From Deltaproteobacteria bacterium (GTDB lineage Bacteria > Desulfobacterota_C > Deferrisomatia > Deferrisomatales > JACRMM01), in NCBI GenBank assembly GCA_016218905.1, contig JACRCS010000439.1, positions 1 to 24,281 of the forward strand: a DNA stretch of 24,281 bases. The letters run 5' to 3'. Of the stretch, positions 15,696 through 22,564 are shown in pieces (within the stretch, counting starts at the first letter, position 1; the number at the start of each line of letters is the position of its first letter). A program made the position numbers and the translations under genes. The notes under the pieces were generated by a model, which did no database searches, was not told where the DNA came from, and worked only from the letters and a program-made list of their open reading frames with translations.

Positions 15696-16083
15696 CTGCC
15701 TTTATGAATTCGATCGTTTCTTCGAGAGGGGTTCCGCCCGGGAAGATGCCCTGGATGCCGAGGGCCTTCAGGGCTTCGAAGTCGCGGGTCGGGATCACGC
15801 CTCCGACGCAGATGAGCTTTCCCGTGGCGCCCTTCTGCTCCAGGAGCTTCATCAGCTTGCGGCAGAGAGGGAGGTGGCCGCCCGTCATGACGGAGAGACC
15901 CACCACGTCCACGTCCTCCTGCACAGCGGCCTGAACGATGCTCTCGACGCTCTGGTGGAGGCCCGTGTAGATGACCTCCATCCCCGCCTCCTTGAGCGCG
16001 TGGGCGACGACCTTCGCACCCCGGTCGTGACCGTCGAGACCGGGCTTGGCAACTAGAACGCGAATTTTCGAGCGATTAGTCAT
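15682..16083 (-). CDS. Cobalamin-binding mutase subunit (methylmalonyl-CoA mutase small/C-terminal domain family)
   Basis: Stand-alone B12-binding subunit, 133 residues, partner of the catalytic subunit encoded 80 bp downstream. The base-off/His-on motif D17-x-H19-x-x-G22 (GLDGHDRG) is intact, as are the GGVIP turn (94-98) and the HLPL loop; the usual SxL is here S64-V-M66, a mild change. His19 would replace the dimethylbenzimidazole ligand of cobalamin. Both ends of the gene are made of the TTAGC heptamer repeat: the ATG at 16081-16083 lies inside one array, and the last residues AAVSS and the TAG at 15682-15684 lie inside the next. The only ribosome-binding candidate is AAGG about ten bases upstream, itself within the repeat. 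Confidence 0.93.
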   Translation of the reverse strand: MTNRSKIRVLVAKPGLDGHDRGAKVVAHALKEAGMEVIYTGLHQSVESIVQAAVQEDVDVVGLSVMTGGHLPLCRKLMKLLEQKGATGKLICVGGVIPTRDFEALKALGIQGIFPGGTPLEETIEFIKAAVSS

Positions 16084-16184
16084 TAGCTGTTAGCCTTTAG
16101 GAGTTGGCGCTCGTCTGTAGCGCGTAGCGGTTTTCGGTTAGCCTAAAGACGCTACTCCTAATGGCTAACCGCCAATTGCTAACA
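16075..16184. repeat. Inverted TTAGC heptamer repeats around the mutase small-subunit start
   Basis: Plus-strand units ATTAGTC, ATTAGCT, GTTAGCC, TTTAGGA, GTTGGCG from 16075, and the inverted family (CTCCTAAT, GGCTAAC, CGCCAAT, TGCTAAC) at about 16155-16184. The start codon of the B12-binding subunit gene is within the first run. Same architecture as 15612-15695. Confidence 0.85.
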
Positions 16185-16190
16185 CCTGTC

Positions 16191-16469
16191 CTACCCGTAC
16201 CGGTACTGAACCCCGTACCCGCCTCGCGGATAGCGCCACGAAAGGGCGTCGGCGCGGCAGGCGACGAGGCAGGTGCCGCACTCGAGGCAGCCGGCGTACT
16301 CTACTGTCATGCGATTCGCCTCATCGTTCCACTCGTAGAGGCCCGCGGGGCAGACCCGGAGGCAGTACCGCTCCGTGCAGCGCGCCCGGCACACCTCGGC
16401 GTCGATCACGATGTGGCTCTCGCCGTCGTTCTTGATGGCGTCTTTGGTCAGTTTCTCCGCTACGGTCAC
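16191..16469 (-). CDS. fixX: FixX-family ferredoxin-like protein
   Basis: Small iron-sulphur partner of FixC/ETF:quinone oxidoreductase, 92 residues. It ends in the FixX hallmark PRGGYGVQYRYG and carries CPAGLY and YAGCLECGTCLVAC. Eight cysteines are present (27, 31, 36, 40, 61, 64, 67, 71), enough for two clusters; some FixX proteins, such as that of E. coli, lack the first group. It begins with GTG at 16467-16469, with AAGGA seven bases upstream. It follows fixC after a 115-bp gap holding a long nonamer hairpin. Together with FixC and EtfBA it would carry electrons from acyl-CoA oxidation to quinone. Confidence 0.92.
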   Translation of the reverse strand: MTVAEKLTKDAIKNDGESHIVIDAEVCRARCTERYCLRVCPAGLYEWNDEANRMTVEYAGCLECGTCLVACRADALSWRYPRGGYGVQYRYG

Positions 16470-16490
16470 GGTTGCTTCCTTGGCTGCGGC

Positions 16491-16572
16491 GTTATGGGAG
16501 TTATAGGAAGTATGGGAGTTATGGGATCATCCCATAATCCCCATAATTCCCATGATTCCCATAATTCCCATC
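16491..16572. repeat. Nonamer inverted repeat (TTATGGGA / TCCCATAA)
   Basis: Left half has GTTATGGGA-like 9- to 10-bp units; right half has the complementary TCCCATAAT-like units. The centre is perfect (TTATGGGAT at 16519-16527 and ATCCCATAA at 16529-16537), and the outer units can pair as well to give a long AT-rich stem. It occupies the fixC-fixX gap. Confidence 0.88.
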
Positions 16573-16584
16573 ACTCACAGCCAC

Positions 16585-17865
16585 CTAGAGTTGCCTCAGC
16601 TTATTGAGAGCCTTCAAATCTCTCCAATTAACCACGTTCTTCCGCAGGAAGTCCCACACCTTGCCCGAGAGCTTCCCCGGCCTGCCGTTCTCGAGGCGGA
16701 CCACTTCCTGGAAGAGCCGGCACACCTCCCGCGGGTAACGGGCGAAGAAGTCCGGATTCTCGAGCAGCCTTGGCATCTCCCGGTAGGCCTCGAGGTACTT
16801 CCAGACGAAGCTCTCCCGGAGACGCCGGAGGTACGAGGCGAGGGTCTCGGCGGAGTAGTCGCCCTTCTCCCGCGCTTCGAGGACGGTCTGAGCGGCCATT
16901 CGGCCGCTCGCGGCCGCGAACTCCATGCCCCTCACCGTGTAGCCCATGTTCAGCGCGAGGCCCGCGGCGTCTCCGGCCATGAGCAGTCCGTTCTCGACGA
17001 GCCTCGGGAGGGCGTCGAGCCCGCCCTCCGGGATCAAATGCGCGGAGTACTCCAGGAGCTCGCCGTCCCGGACGAAACTCCTCACCCTCGGGTGCGCCTT
17101 GAATGCCTCGAAGAGGTCGGGAACGCTCTCCCGTCCCTTCCCCATCAGGTCCTCGACTCCGATGACGAGGCCGAGGGAGAGCGACTCCCGGTTCGTGTAG
17201 CAGAAGCCGCCGCCCAGGAGGCCCCGGGTGCCGCCGAGGAAGAGCTCCGCCGCGCCCTCTCCGGGCTCGAGCTGGAACCGGTCCTCGATGGTGCCGGCGG
17301 GGAGGCCGAGCACCTCTTTCACGCCGACGGCGACCGTCTTCGCGGCCGGCCGGGAAGACACCTTCGCCGCCCGGCCCACGAACGACAGGAGTCCGTCGCA
17401 CGCGATCACGACCTCGGCCGGGATCTCTTCCCCATCGACCCGCACGCCCGCGACGGCGCTCCCTTCCCAAAGGAGCTCGGCCACGGGCTTTTGCGGGATC
17501 ACGAAGGCCCCCTTCTGCGCGATCCGGTCGCCGAGCCAGGCGTCGAGCTTCGCCCGCAGTACCGTGTAGCTCCGGGGCCTCCCGCCGGCGAGGGCCTCGT
17601 CCTGGAAGTCGACCCGCAGGCTCTTCCCCTCGTCGAGGAGCGTCCACGCCTCGTGGGTGACCGGCCGCTCCAGCGGCGCCTCGGCCCACCACTCCGGGAA
17701 CTGGTCGCGGATGCTCTCGACGTAGAGACGGCCTCCCGTCACGTTCTTCGATCCCGGCGCATCGCCCCGCTCCAGGACGACCACCTGGAGGCCCGCGTCC
17801 ACCAGGGTCTCGGCCGCCGCGAGCCCGGCGAGGCCCGCCCCCACGACCACGGCATCCATCTTCAT
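16585..17865 (-). CDS. fixC: FixC-type flavoprotein, electron-transfer flavoprotein:quinone oxidoreductase family
   Basis: FAD-containing oxidoreductase, 426 residues, that takes electrons from ETF and passes them to quinone. The N-terminal dinucleotide fold reads DAVVVGAGLAGLAAAETL (4-21), followed by the FixC hallmark GSKNVTGGRLY; the second FAD motif LLMAGDAAGLALNMGYTVRGMEFA lies near residue 310. A TTG at 17914-17916 would add 17 residues with no family character, so the ATG at 17863-17865, directly before the FAD fold, is preferred. It follows etfA by 82 bp and precedes fixX, giving EtfB-EtfA-FixC-FixX order. No nitrogen fixation genes are near, so a role in acyl-CoA oxidation is more likely. 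Confidence 0.92.
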   Translation of the reverse strand: MKMDAVVVGAGLAGLAAAETLVDAGLQVVVLERGDAPGSKNVTGGRLYVESIRDQFPEWWAEAPLERPVTHEAWTLLDEGKSLRVDFQDEALAGGRPRSYTVLRAKLDAWLGDRIAQKGAFVIPQKPVAELLWEGSAVAGVRVDGEEIPAEVVIACDGLLSFVGRAAKVSSRPAAKTVAVGVKEVLGLPAGTIEDRFQLEPGEGAAELFLGGTRGLLGGGFCYTNRESLSLGLVIGVEDLMGKGRESVPDLFEAFKAHPRVRSFVRDGELLEYSAHLIPEGGLDALPRLVENGLLMAGDAAGLALNMGYTVRGMEFAAASGRMAAQTVLEAREKGDYSAETLASYLRRLRESFVWKYLEAYREMPRLLENPDFFARYPREVCRLFQEVVRLENGRPGKLSGKVWDFLRKNVVNWRDLKALNKLRQL

Positions 17866-17947
17866 GCTCGCCACCAGCGGTGCCCGCGTCGAGCCCACGA
17901 GGGGCTCGGATCGCAAAACTCAGGACGAGTGAGAGCGATCACAGCCT

Positions 17948-18907
17948 TCATCCCGCGACCAGTTTGACCTCGGCCGTGATCGCGGGGAGCACCTGGAGCG
18001 CGTCTCCGACGAGTCCGTAGTCGGCGTACTGAAAGATGGGCGCCGTGGGGTCGGTGTTGATCGCCACGACGACCTTGGCCGTATCCATGCCCATGGTGTG
18101 GTGGACCGCGCCGGAGACGCCCGCGACGATGTAGAGGGCGGGCGAGATCGTCTTTCCCGACTTCCCAACCTGGATCGCGTGGTCCGCCCAGCCCGCGTCG
18201 ACGATGGCGCGGCTCACTCCCACCGCCCCGCCGAGAGCGTCGGCGAGCTCCTCGACGAGTCTCAGGTTCTCCGGCGCCCGGAGCCCCCGCCCCGCCGCCA
18301 CGACCCGGCCGGCTTCCGTCAGCTCGGCCCGTTTCGACTCCCGCGGGCGCTGCTCCAGGATCTCGACGCGGCTCGGCGCGGCCTCCACTTCCACCGTTTC
18401 GAAGGAGGTCTCCGCCACCGGCTCCGCGGAGGGATCGAAGCTGTTCGGCCGAAACGCCGCCAGGCAGAGCCGTTCGCCGCAGCGGCACGTGGCGTACGCC
18501 TTTCCACCGAGGACCGGGCGAGTCACGGCAAAGCCGTCGCCGTCCGCCTCGAGCCCGAGCCCGTTGGTGAGCGCCGCACCGCCAAGGCGCGCGGCGAGGC
18601 GGGGAAGCAGCTCCCGCGTCCTCGTGCCTTCGCCGAAGAGCACGAGCCGCGGCTTCTCGCTTTGGAGCACGCCGGCGAGCGCCCCCGCCAGGGATTCCGG
18701 AGCGTGCGTCGAGAGCTTGCCCTTCACCGTGACCACCCGGTGCGCCGCGCCTCGCAGGCTCTCGACCCGGGCCCCTTCGTCCCCGATTGCCACGGCGACG
18801 ACCTTCGCCCCGGTGGCGCCGGAGAGCCTCCGGGCCTGGGCGAGGAGCTCGAGGGTGGATTGCCGGAACCCCTTCTCCTGTGCTTCGCAGACGACCCAGA
18901 TCGACAT
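17948..18907 (-). CDS. etfA: Electron transfer flavoprotein alpha subunit (EtfA/FixB)
   Basis: FAD-binding alpha subunit of ETF, 319 residues, normal length. The C-terminal FAD domain is clear: GASRA-like VGVSRAIVDAGWADHAIQVG, GKTISPALYIVAGVSGAVHH, VVVAINTDPTAPIFQYADYGLVGD. The N-terminal half is the less conserved ETF domain. GAGGAG lies just before the ATG at 18905-18907, inside the end of etfB (gap of eight bases), so the two are coupled. It receives electrons from the acyl-CoA dehydrogenase encoded two genes upstream. Whether it belongs to the bifurcating (FixB) group cannot be decided by eye. Confidence 0.94.
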   Translation of the reverse strand: MSIWVVCEAQEKGFRQSTLELLAQARRLSGATGAKVVAVAIGDEGARVESLRGAAHRVVTVKGKLSTHAPESLAGALAGVLQSEKPRLVLFGEGTRTRELLPRLAARLGGAALTNGLGLEADGDGFAVTRPVLGGKAYATCRCGERLCLAAFRPNSFDPSAEPVAETSFETVEVEAAPSRVEILEQRPRESKRAELTEAGRVVAAGRGLRAPENLRLVEELADALGGAVGVSRAIVDAGWADHAIQVGKSGKTISPALYIVAGVSGAVHHTMGMDTAKVVVAINTDPTAPIFQYADYGLVGDALQVLPAITAEVKLVAG

Positions 18908-18915
18908 GGGACTCC

Positions 18916-19680
18916 TCAGATCACTCGGGCTTCGTCGTGGAGGATCTTCACCAGCTGGCTCGCCGCCGCGGCCGGCTCCCCCTCGAGCATCTTTACGGGC
19001 GCCCTCCTGGCCGGCGCCCGGTAGCCGGCGACCGCCGGGGCCGCCGCCGCGGCGACGCCCAGCTCCTGGAGGGTCGTTTTCGGGACCTGCGCTTTCATCG
19101 CCTTCATGAGCCCCATCACCTGGGGCACGCGGGGCTCGAAGAGGCCCTTCTCGGTGGTGAGGACCGCGGGGAGCGGAACCCGCAGGGTCTCGTTCCCCCG
19201 CTCCGTCTCCCGCTCCACCCGAGCTGCACTGTCCTTCACCTCGAGCGAGGTGATCGCGACGGCGCAGGGGAGCTCCAGGAGCTCGGCCACCATCGGTCCG
19301 ACGAGGCCGGCCTCGTCATCGGTCGCCTGCTTTCCGGCGAGGATGAGGTCGAAGCCCTCCCTGCGGCAGAGGGCGGCGAGCGCCCGGGCGACGGTCAGCG
19401 GGTCGGCGTCGGCGAGCGCCGGGTCGTCGATGAGGAAGGCGGAGTCCGCGCCCATCGCGAGCGCGCGCCGGACCGCCTCGAGACCGGTGCCCATGCCCGC
19501 CGAGACGGCGTAGACGGAGCCCCCGGCAGCCTGCTTCATCCGCAGCGCCGCCTCGACCGCGATCTCGTCGAAGAAGTTGAGGCACCGCTTCTTCTCGACC
19601 TCCAAGGTCTTCCCGCCCTCCCCCACCTTCACGAGGGCCTCGAGGTCGGGGACTTCTTTGACCAATACCGCAATCTTCAT
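18916..19680 (-). CDS. etfB: Electron transfer flavoprotein beta subunit (EtfB/FixA)
   Basis: Beta subunit of ETF, 254 residues. Landmarks are KIAVLVKEVPD at the start, the NFFDEIAVEAALRMK segment (35-49), the nucleotide-binding stretch around LAGKQATDDEAGLVGP (about 112-127) and the C-terminal arm that wraps around EtfA. The ATG at 19678-19680 follows a strong ribosome binding site, GGGAGGT, five bases away. It sits between the acyl-CoA dehydrogenase and etfA genes. The motifs alone do not settle whether it binds AMP (ordinary ETF) or a second FAD (bifurcating type). Confidence 0.94.
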   Translation of the reverse strand: MKIAVLVKEVPDLEALVKVGEGGKTLEVEKKRCLNFFDEIAVEAALRMKQAAGGSVYAVSAGMGTGLEAVRRALAMGADSAFLIDDPALADADPLTVARALAALCRREGFDLILAGKQATDDEAGLVGPMVAELLELPCAVAITSLEVKDSAARVERETERGNETLRVPLPAVLTTEKGLFEPRVPQVMGLMKAMKAQVPKTTLQELGVAAAAAPAVAGYRAPARRAPVKMLEGEPAAAASQLVKILHDEARVI

Positions 19681-19703
19681 CGGCTACCTCCCAAACCGCT
19701 CTC

Positions 19704-19734
19704 CATAGGTCCTATGCGTCCTCTAGGACCTATG
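19704..19734. repeat. CATAGGTCC inverted repeat
   Basis: Perfect 9-bp arms CATAGGTCC (19704-19712) and GGACCTATG (19726-19734) around a 13-base spacer. It lies directly after the stop codon of the acyl-CoA dehydrogenase gene and before etfB. Same family as the CCCATAGG repeats elsewhere; no T-run. Confidence 0.88.
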
Positions 19735-19735
19735 A

Positions 19736-20884
19736 CTACCGCTCCCTGACAATCTCCCGTCCCACGAAGTCCTTGATGATCTCGTGGGTGCCGCCTCCGT
19801 AGAGGAGGAAGCGCGCGTCGCGGAAGTAGCGCTGGGGGCCGTACTCCGAGGCGAAGCCGTTGGCTCCGTAGATGCGGGTCACCTCGTCGACGACCTTCAG
19901 GCAGGTCTCCGTGGCGAACATCTTCGCCATGGCGGCCTCCTTCCTCGCATTCATCCCTTCGCCGATCATCCAGGCGACCCAGTAGATCATCAGCCGCGAG
20001 GCCTCCATGTCGGTGGACATCTCGGCAAATTTCGCGCGGATGAGCTGGTACTCGCCGATGGCCTTTCCGAACGCCTGGCGCTTGCGGGCGTACTCGAGCC
20101 CGTCGGCGAAGGCGGTGCGGGCGATGCCGAGGGCCATGGCCGCCGTCATGCACCGGACCTCGTTCAGGATCTCCCCCAGGTAGACGACGCCCTTCCCCTG
20201 CTCGGCTCCGAGCAGGTTCTCGTCCGGAATGAAGACGTCCTCCAGGATGAGCTCGCCCGTGACGGGCCCCCGGGCGCCCATCTTGTGGAGGATCTGCCCG
20301 GGGCGGAAGCCCGGCGTCCCCTTCTCGACCAGGAAGAAGTTGAGGCCCTTCATGCCCTTGGACGGGTCGTTCGTCGCCATGACGGTCGCGAAGTCCGCCG
20401 TGGGGCCGTTGGTGATCCAGTTCTTCGTCCCGTTGAGGACCCAGCCCCCGTCGACCTTCTTCGCCTGGGTGCGGGTCGCCGCCAGGTCCGAGCCGGACTG
20501 GTCCTCGGTGAAGCACATGGTGGCGATCTTCTCGCCCCGGATCGCCGGCAGGAGGCACCGCTCCCGAATGCCTTCATTGCCGAACCGGTAGAGGAAGTGC
20601 GTTCCCATCAGCATGTTCATGACCACGGCCTGGGCGAAGCCCACCGAGCCGCGGGCGAGCTCTTCGTAGAAGAGCATCGAGGTCACCGGGTCGGCGTTCA
20701 TCCCACCCAGCTCCTCCGGGTAACGCAGGCCCAGATACCCGAGGCTCGTGAACTCCTTCCAGAGCTCCCAAGGAAACTCGTCCGTCTCGTCGATCCGGGC
20801 CACGTGAGGCATGATGAGTCGGTCGACGGTGTCGGCGACCGCGCTGCGAAAGAACTCCTGCTCTTCGGTGAGGCGAAAGTCCAT
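19736..20884 (-). CDS. Acyl-CoA dehydrogenase family protein, canonical catalytic Glu absent, candidate decarboxylating enzyme
   Basis: FAD-dependent acyl-CoA dehydrogenase, 382 residues, normal length. Visible: CFTEDQSGSD (124-133), KNWITNG (154-160), YARKRQAFGKAIGEYQ (265-280) and the C-terminal YGGGTHEI (362-369). Aligned with medium-chain acyl-CoA dehydrogenase, the catalytic Glu376 position is Gly364; the alternative base of isovaleryl- and long-chain enzymes (Glu before Arg) is Val243, with Glu242 one residue off. A decarboxylating enzyme acting on an alkylmalonyl-CoA could dispense with that base, since loss of CO2 makes the carbanion. That fits oxidation of (2-aminobenzyl)malonyl-CoA to aminocinnamoyl-CoA (IaaF-like). 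GGAG precedes the ATG at 20882-20884. Electrons would go to the EtfBA encoded next. Confidence 0.92.
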   Translation of the reverse strand: MDFRLTEEQEFFRSAVADTVDRLIMPHVARIDETDEFPWELWKEFTSLGYLGLRYPEELGGMNADPVTSMLFYEELARGSVGFAQAVVMNMLMGTHFLYRFGNEGIRERCLLPAIRGEKIATMCFTEDQSGSDLAATRTQAKKVDGGWVLNGTKNWITNGPTADFATVMATNDPSKGMKGLNFFLVEKGTPGFRPGQILHKMGARGPVTGELILEDVFIPDENLLGAEQGKGVVYLGEILNEVRCMTAAMALGIARTAFADGLEYARKRQAFGKAIGEYQLIRAKFAEMSTDMEASRLMIYWVAWMIGEGMNARKEAAMAKMFATETCLKVVDEVTRIYGANGFASEYGPQRYFRDARFLLYGGGTHEIIKDFVGREIVRER

Positions 20885-20910
20885 GGCGACTCCGTCTTCG
20901 ACTGCGTCGT

Positions 20911-20969
20911 GGTCTTCGGTCTTCGGTCTTCGGTTTTCAGTTCTTCAGAACCGATAACCGATAACCGCT
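20911..20969. repeat. Heptamer tandem repeats GGTCTTC and AACCGAT
   Basis: GGTCTTC three times plus GGTTTTC (20911-20938), then, after a short junction, AACCGAT twice and AACCGCT (20949-20969). Two adjacent 7-bp arrays with different units fill the gap between the CoA transferase and acyl-CoA dehydrogenase genes. Confidence 0.9.
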
Positions 20970-20983
20970 TCTATCGAACCGCT

Positions 20984-22177
20984 CTAAATTACTCCCTGCA
21001 CCTTCAGCTCTGCCCGCTCCCGTGCGTCGAGGCCCAGGGCCCCTCCGTAGATCGTGTCGTTGTGCTCGCCCAGGCGGGGCGGGAACGGGAGGGTCTGGAC
21101 CTTCTCCTTGAGGTACGGCGTCATGAACGGCGGCGGGGCGAGGACCACCTCGAAGCCCGTCTTCGGGTCCACGGTCTTCAGGAGCTTCGGCTTCACCGCG
21201 GGGTCCTCGCAGACCTCCAGGACGTCCTGGACCTTGGCGATCGGGATCGTGGCCTCGCGGAAGATCCGGAGGAGATCTTCCGTCCGGTACATGCCCGTGG
21301 CCGCGGCGATCCGGCGGTTCAGCTCTTCGACGTCCGCGATGCGGCCCGCGTTGGTGCCCCAGGCCGGCTCGTCGAGCCCCTCGAAGCCGGGCACCGCCAC
21401 GAGCCGCTTCCACTGCACGTCATTGCCGAGCGCGACGTACACGTAGCCGTCCGTCGTCGGATAGACGTTCACCGGGGCGAAGAACTCGTGGGTGGTCCCG
21501 CGCCGCGTCATGACCTTGCCGAAAGTCTTGGCCATGGTGATCGGCTGCGTGAGCCAGGAGACCGTCGAGTCGATCATCGCGACGTCGATCCGCGAGCCCT
21601 CGCCCGTGACCGACTTCTGGTAGAGGGCCCGCATGATCAGCCCGTAGGCGTGCTCGCTGGTGCCCATGTCGGGCAACGGAATGCCGACCACCTGGGGGGT
21701 GCCGCCCGCCTCGCCCGTGAGGTCCATGAGGCCGCCCCTCGCCTGGAGGACCGGGTCGTAGGCCGCCTCGTTGGAGTCGGGGCCGAAGCCCGTCAGACCT
21801 ACCCAGATCAGGTCCGGCTTCACCGCCCGGAGCGTCTCGTAGTCGACCCCCAGCGGCGCGTAGTTCTTCGGAAGCTGGTTCGTGGCGAAGATGTCCACGT
21901 CGAGCTTCACGATCAGCTCCCGGAGGAGCTCCCGGCCCCGGGGGCTCTTGAGGTTCAGGGTGAGGGCCTCTTTGCCGGCGTTGATGGAGACGAAATAGCT
22001 CCCCATGTCGTTCTCGCCCGGGAGGAAGGGCTTCCCGACCCTGCGATTGGGGTCGCTCATCTCCGGATGCTCGAGGCGGATCACGCGGACTCCGTCGTGC
22101 GCCAGGCGATAGGTCAGGTACGGGAGGACCGTCGCCTGTTCCAGGCTCAGAACCGTGACCTTGCGAAGAATCTCCAT
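20984..22177 (-). CDS. CaiB/BaiF (family III) CoA transferase
   Basis: Family III CoA transferase, 397 residues, normal length, acting on acids such as formate, carnitine, benzylsuccinate or phenylsuccinate. The catalytic aspartate is Asp170 in IPLPDMGTSEHA, followed by the usual TGEGSRIDVAMIDS segment; the C-terminal PPRLGEHN motif is present. The N-terminus (LSLEQATVLPYLTYRLAHDG) departs from the common RVLAGPY form. The frame runs 31 codons upstream, but the ATG at 22175-22177 has a strong GGAGGT just before it and begins the family similarity. It is the first gene of the leftward operon. In the proposed pathway it would move CoA onto the ring-opened arylsuccinate (IaaL-like); this role is inferred. 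Confidence 0.93.
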   Translation of the reverse strand: MEILRKVTVLSLEQATVLPYLTYRLAHDGVRVIRLEHPEMSDPNRRVGKPFLPGENDMGSYFVSINAGKEALTLNLKSPRGRELLRELIVKLDVDIFATNQLPKNYAPLGVDYETLRAVKPDLIWVGLTGFGPDSNEAAYDPVLQARGGLMDLTGEAGGTPQVVGIPLPDMGTSEHAYGLIMRALYQKSVTGEGSRIDVAMIDSTVSWLTQPITMAKTFGKVMTRRGTTHEFFAPVNVYPTTDGYVYVALGNDVQWKRLVAVPGFEGLDEPAWGTNAGRIADVEELNRRIAAATGMYRTEDLLRIFREATIPIAKVQDVLEVCEDPAVKPKLLKTVDPKTGFEVVLAPPPFMTPYLKEKVQTLPFPPRLGEHNDTIYGGALGLDARERAELKVQGVI

Positions 22178-22452
22178 GGCACCTCCAGCGGAGCTGAGAA
22201 CGTCGGCGGTCCCGATGCGTTTGTTTTTTGCGCTGTGCTGTTCTACGCGAGCTAGAATACCGTTTTGCAAACTTGGCGTGGAATCTAGGGCAAGGCTCGC
22301 GGGCTGTCAATAGTCAAAATCGAAGGCGCCGCCTTCCGCCCTACCACTTTGACGATCGAAAGTGCTTGCAGCCCGTTGACGCGGGGTTTTCGCTTTGGTA
22401 AGGTCCAGCTCGATTCGCGGAAAGAACGTCGCTCAGCGTTTTATAAATGTAG

Positions 22453-22467
22453 CATACTGTTTGTATG
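22453..22467. promoter_or_regulatory. Possible operator CATAC-N5-GTATG
   Basis: Perfect 5-bp arms around a 5-base spacer (CATACTGTTTGTATG), about 100 bp upstream of the rightward start codon. The size fits a dimeric repressor or activator site, but the arms are short and chance is not excluded. Confidence 0.4.
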
Positions 22468-22506
22468 TGGCACCGCTTCTCGAAGGCCGAATCGATATGA
22501 CATCCT

Positions 22507-22520
22507 CGGCATACATGCCG
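22507..22520. promoter_or_regulatory. Possible operator CGGCAT-AC-ATGCCG
   Basis: Perfect 6-bp arms with a 2-base centre, 45 bp before the rightward start codon. It could be an operator or an mRNA leader hairpin. A further GGGG-ATA-CCCC inverted repeat lies at 22531-22541. Confidence 0.4.
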
Positions 22521-22564
22521 TTCCCCACCGGGGGATACCCCTCCCCCCCCTCTGAGAGGTGACG

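Larger units (their letters stand above)
22178..22564. promoter_or_regulatory. Divergent promoter region between the two operons
   Basis: The only gap over 300 bp. It separates the start of the leftward operon from the rightward molybdenum enzyme set and is more AT-rich than its surroundings. No coding frame is convincing. A possible rightward sigma-70 promoter is TTGACG (22376-22381), 17 bases, TAAGGT (22399-22404), which is weak at -10; TATAAA at 22442-22447 is another loose candidate. Three inverted repeats lie at 22453-22467, 22507-22520 and 22531-22541. No regulator gene is in the window. Confidence 0.6.

Noticed and set aside
13973..16083. Ordinary methylmalonyl-CoA mutase of propionate metabolism
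   Set aside because: Pocket segments differ from that enzyme, and no MeaB-type chaperone, epimerase or propionyl-CoA carboxylase gene is nearby. Not formally excluded.
16191..19680. fix operon for nitrogen fixation
   Set aside because: No nif genes are present, and the module follows an acyl-CoA dehydrogenase gene.
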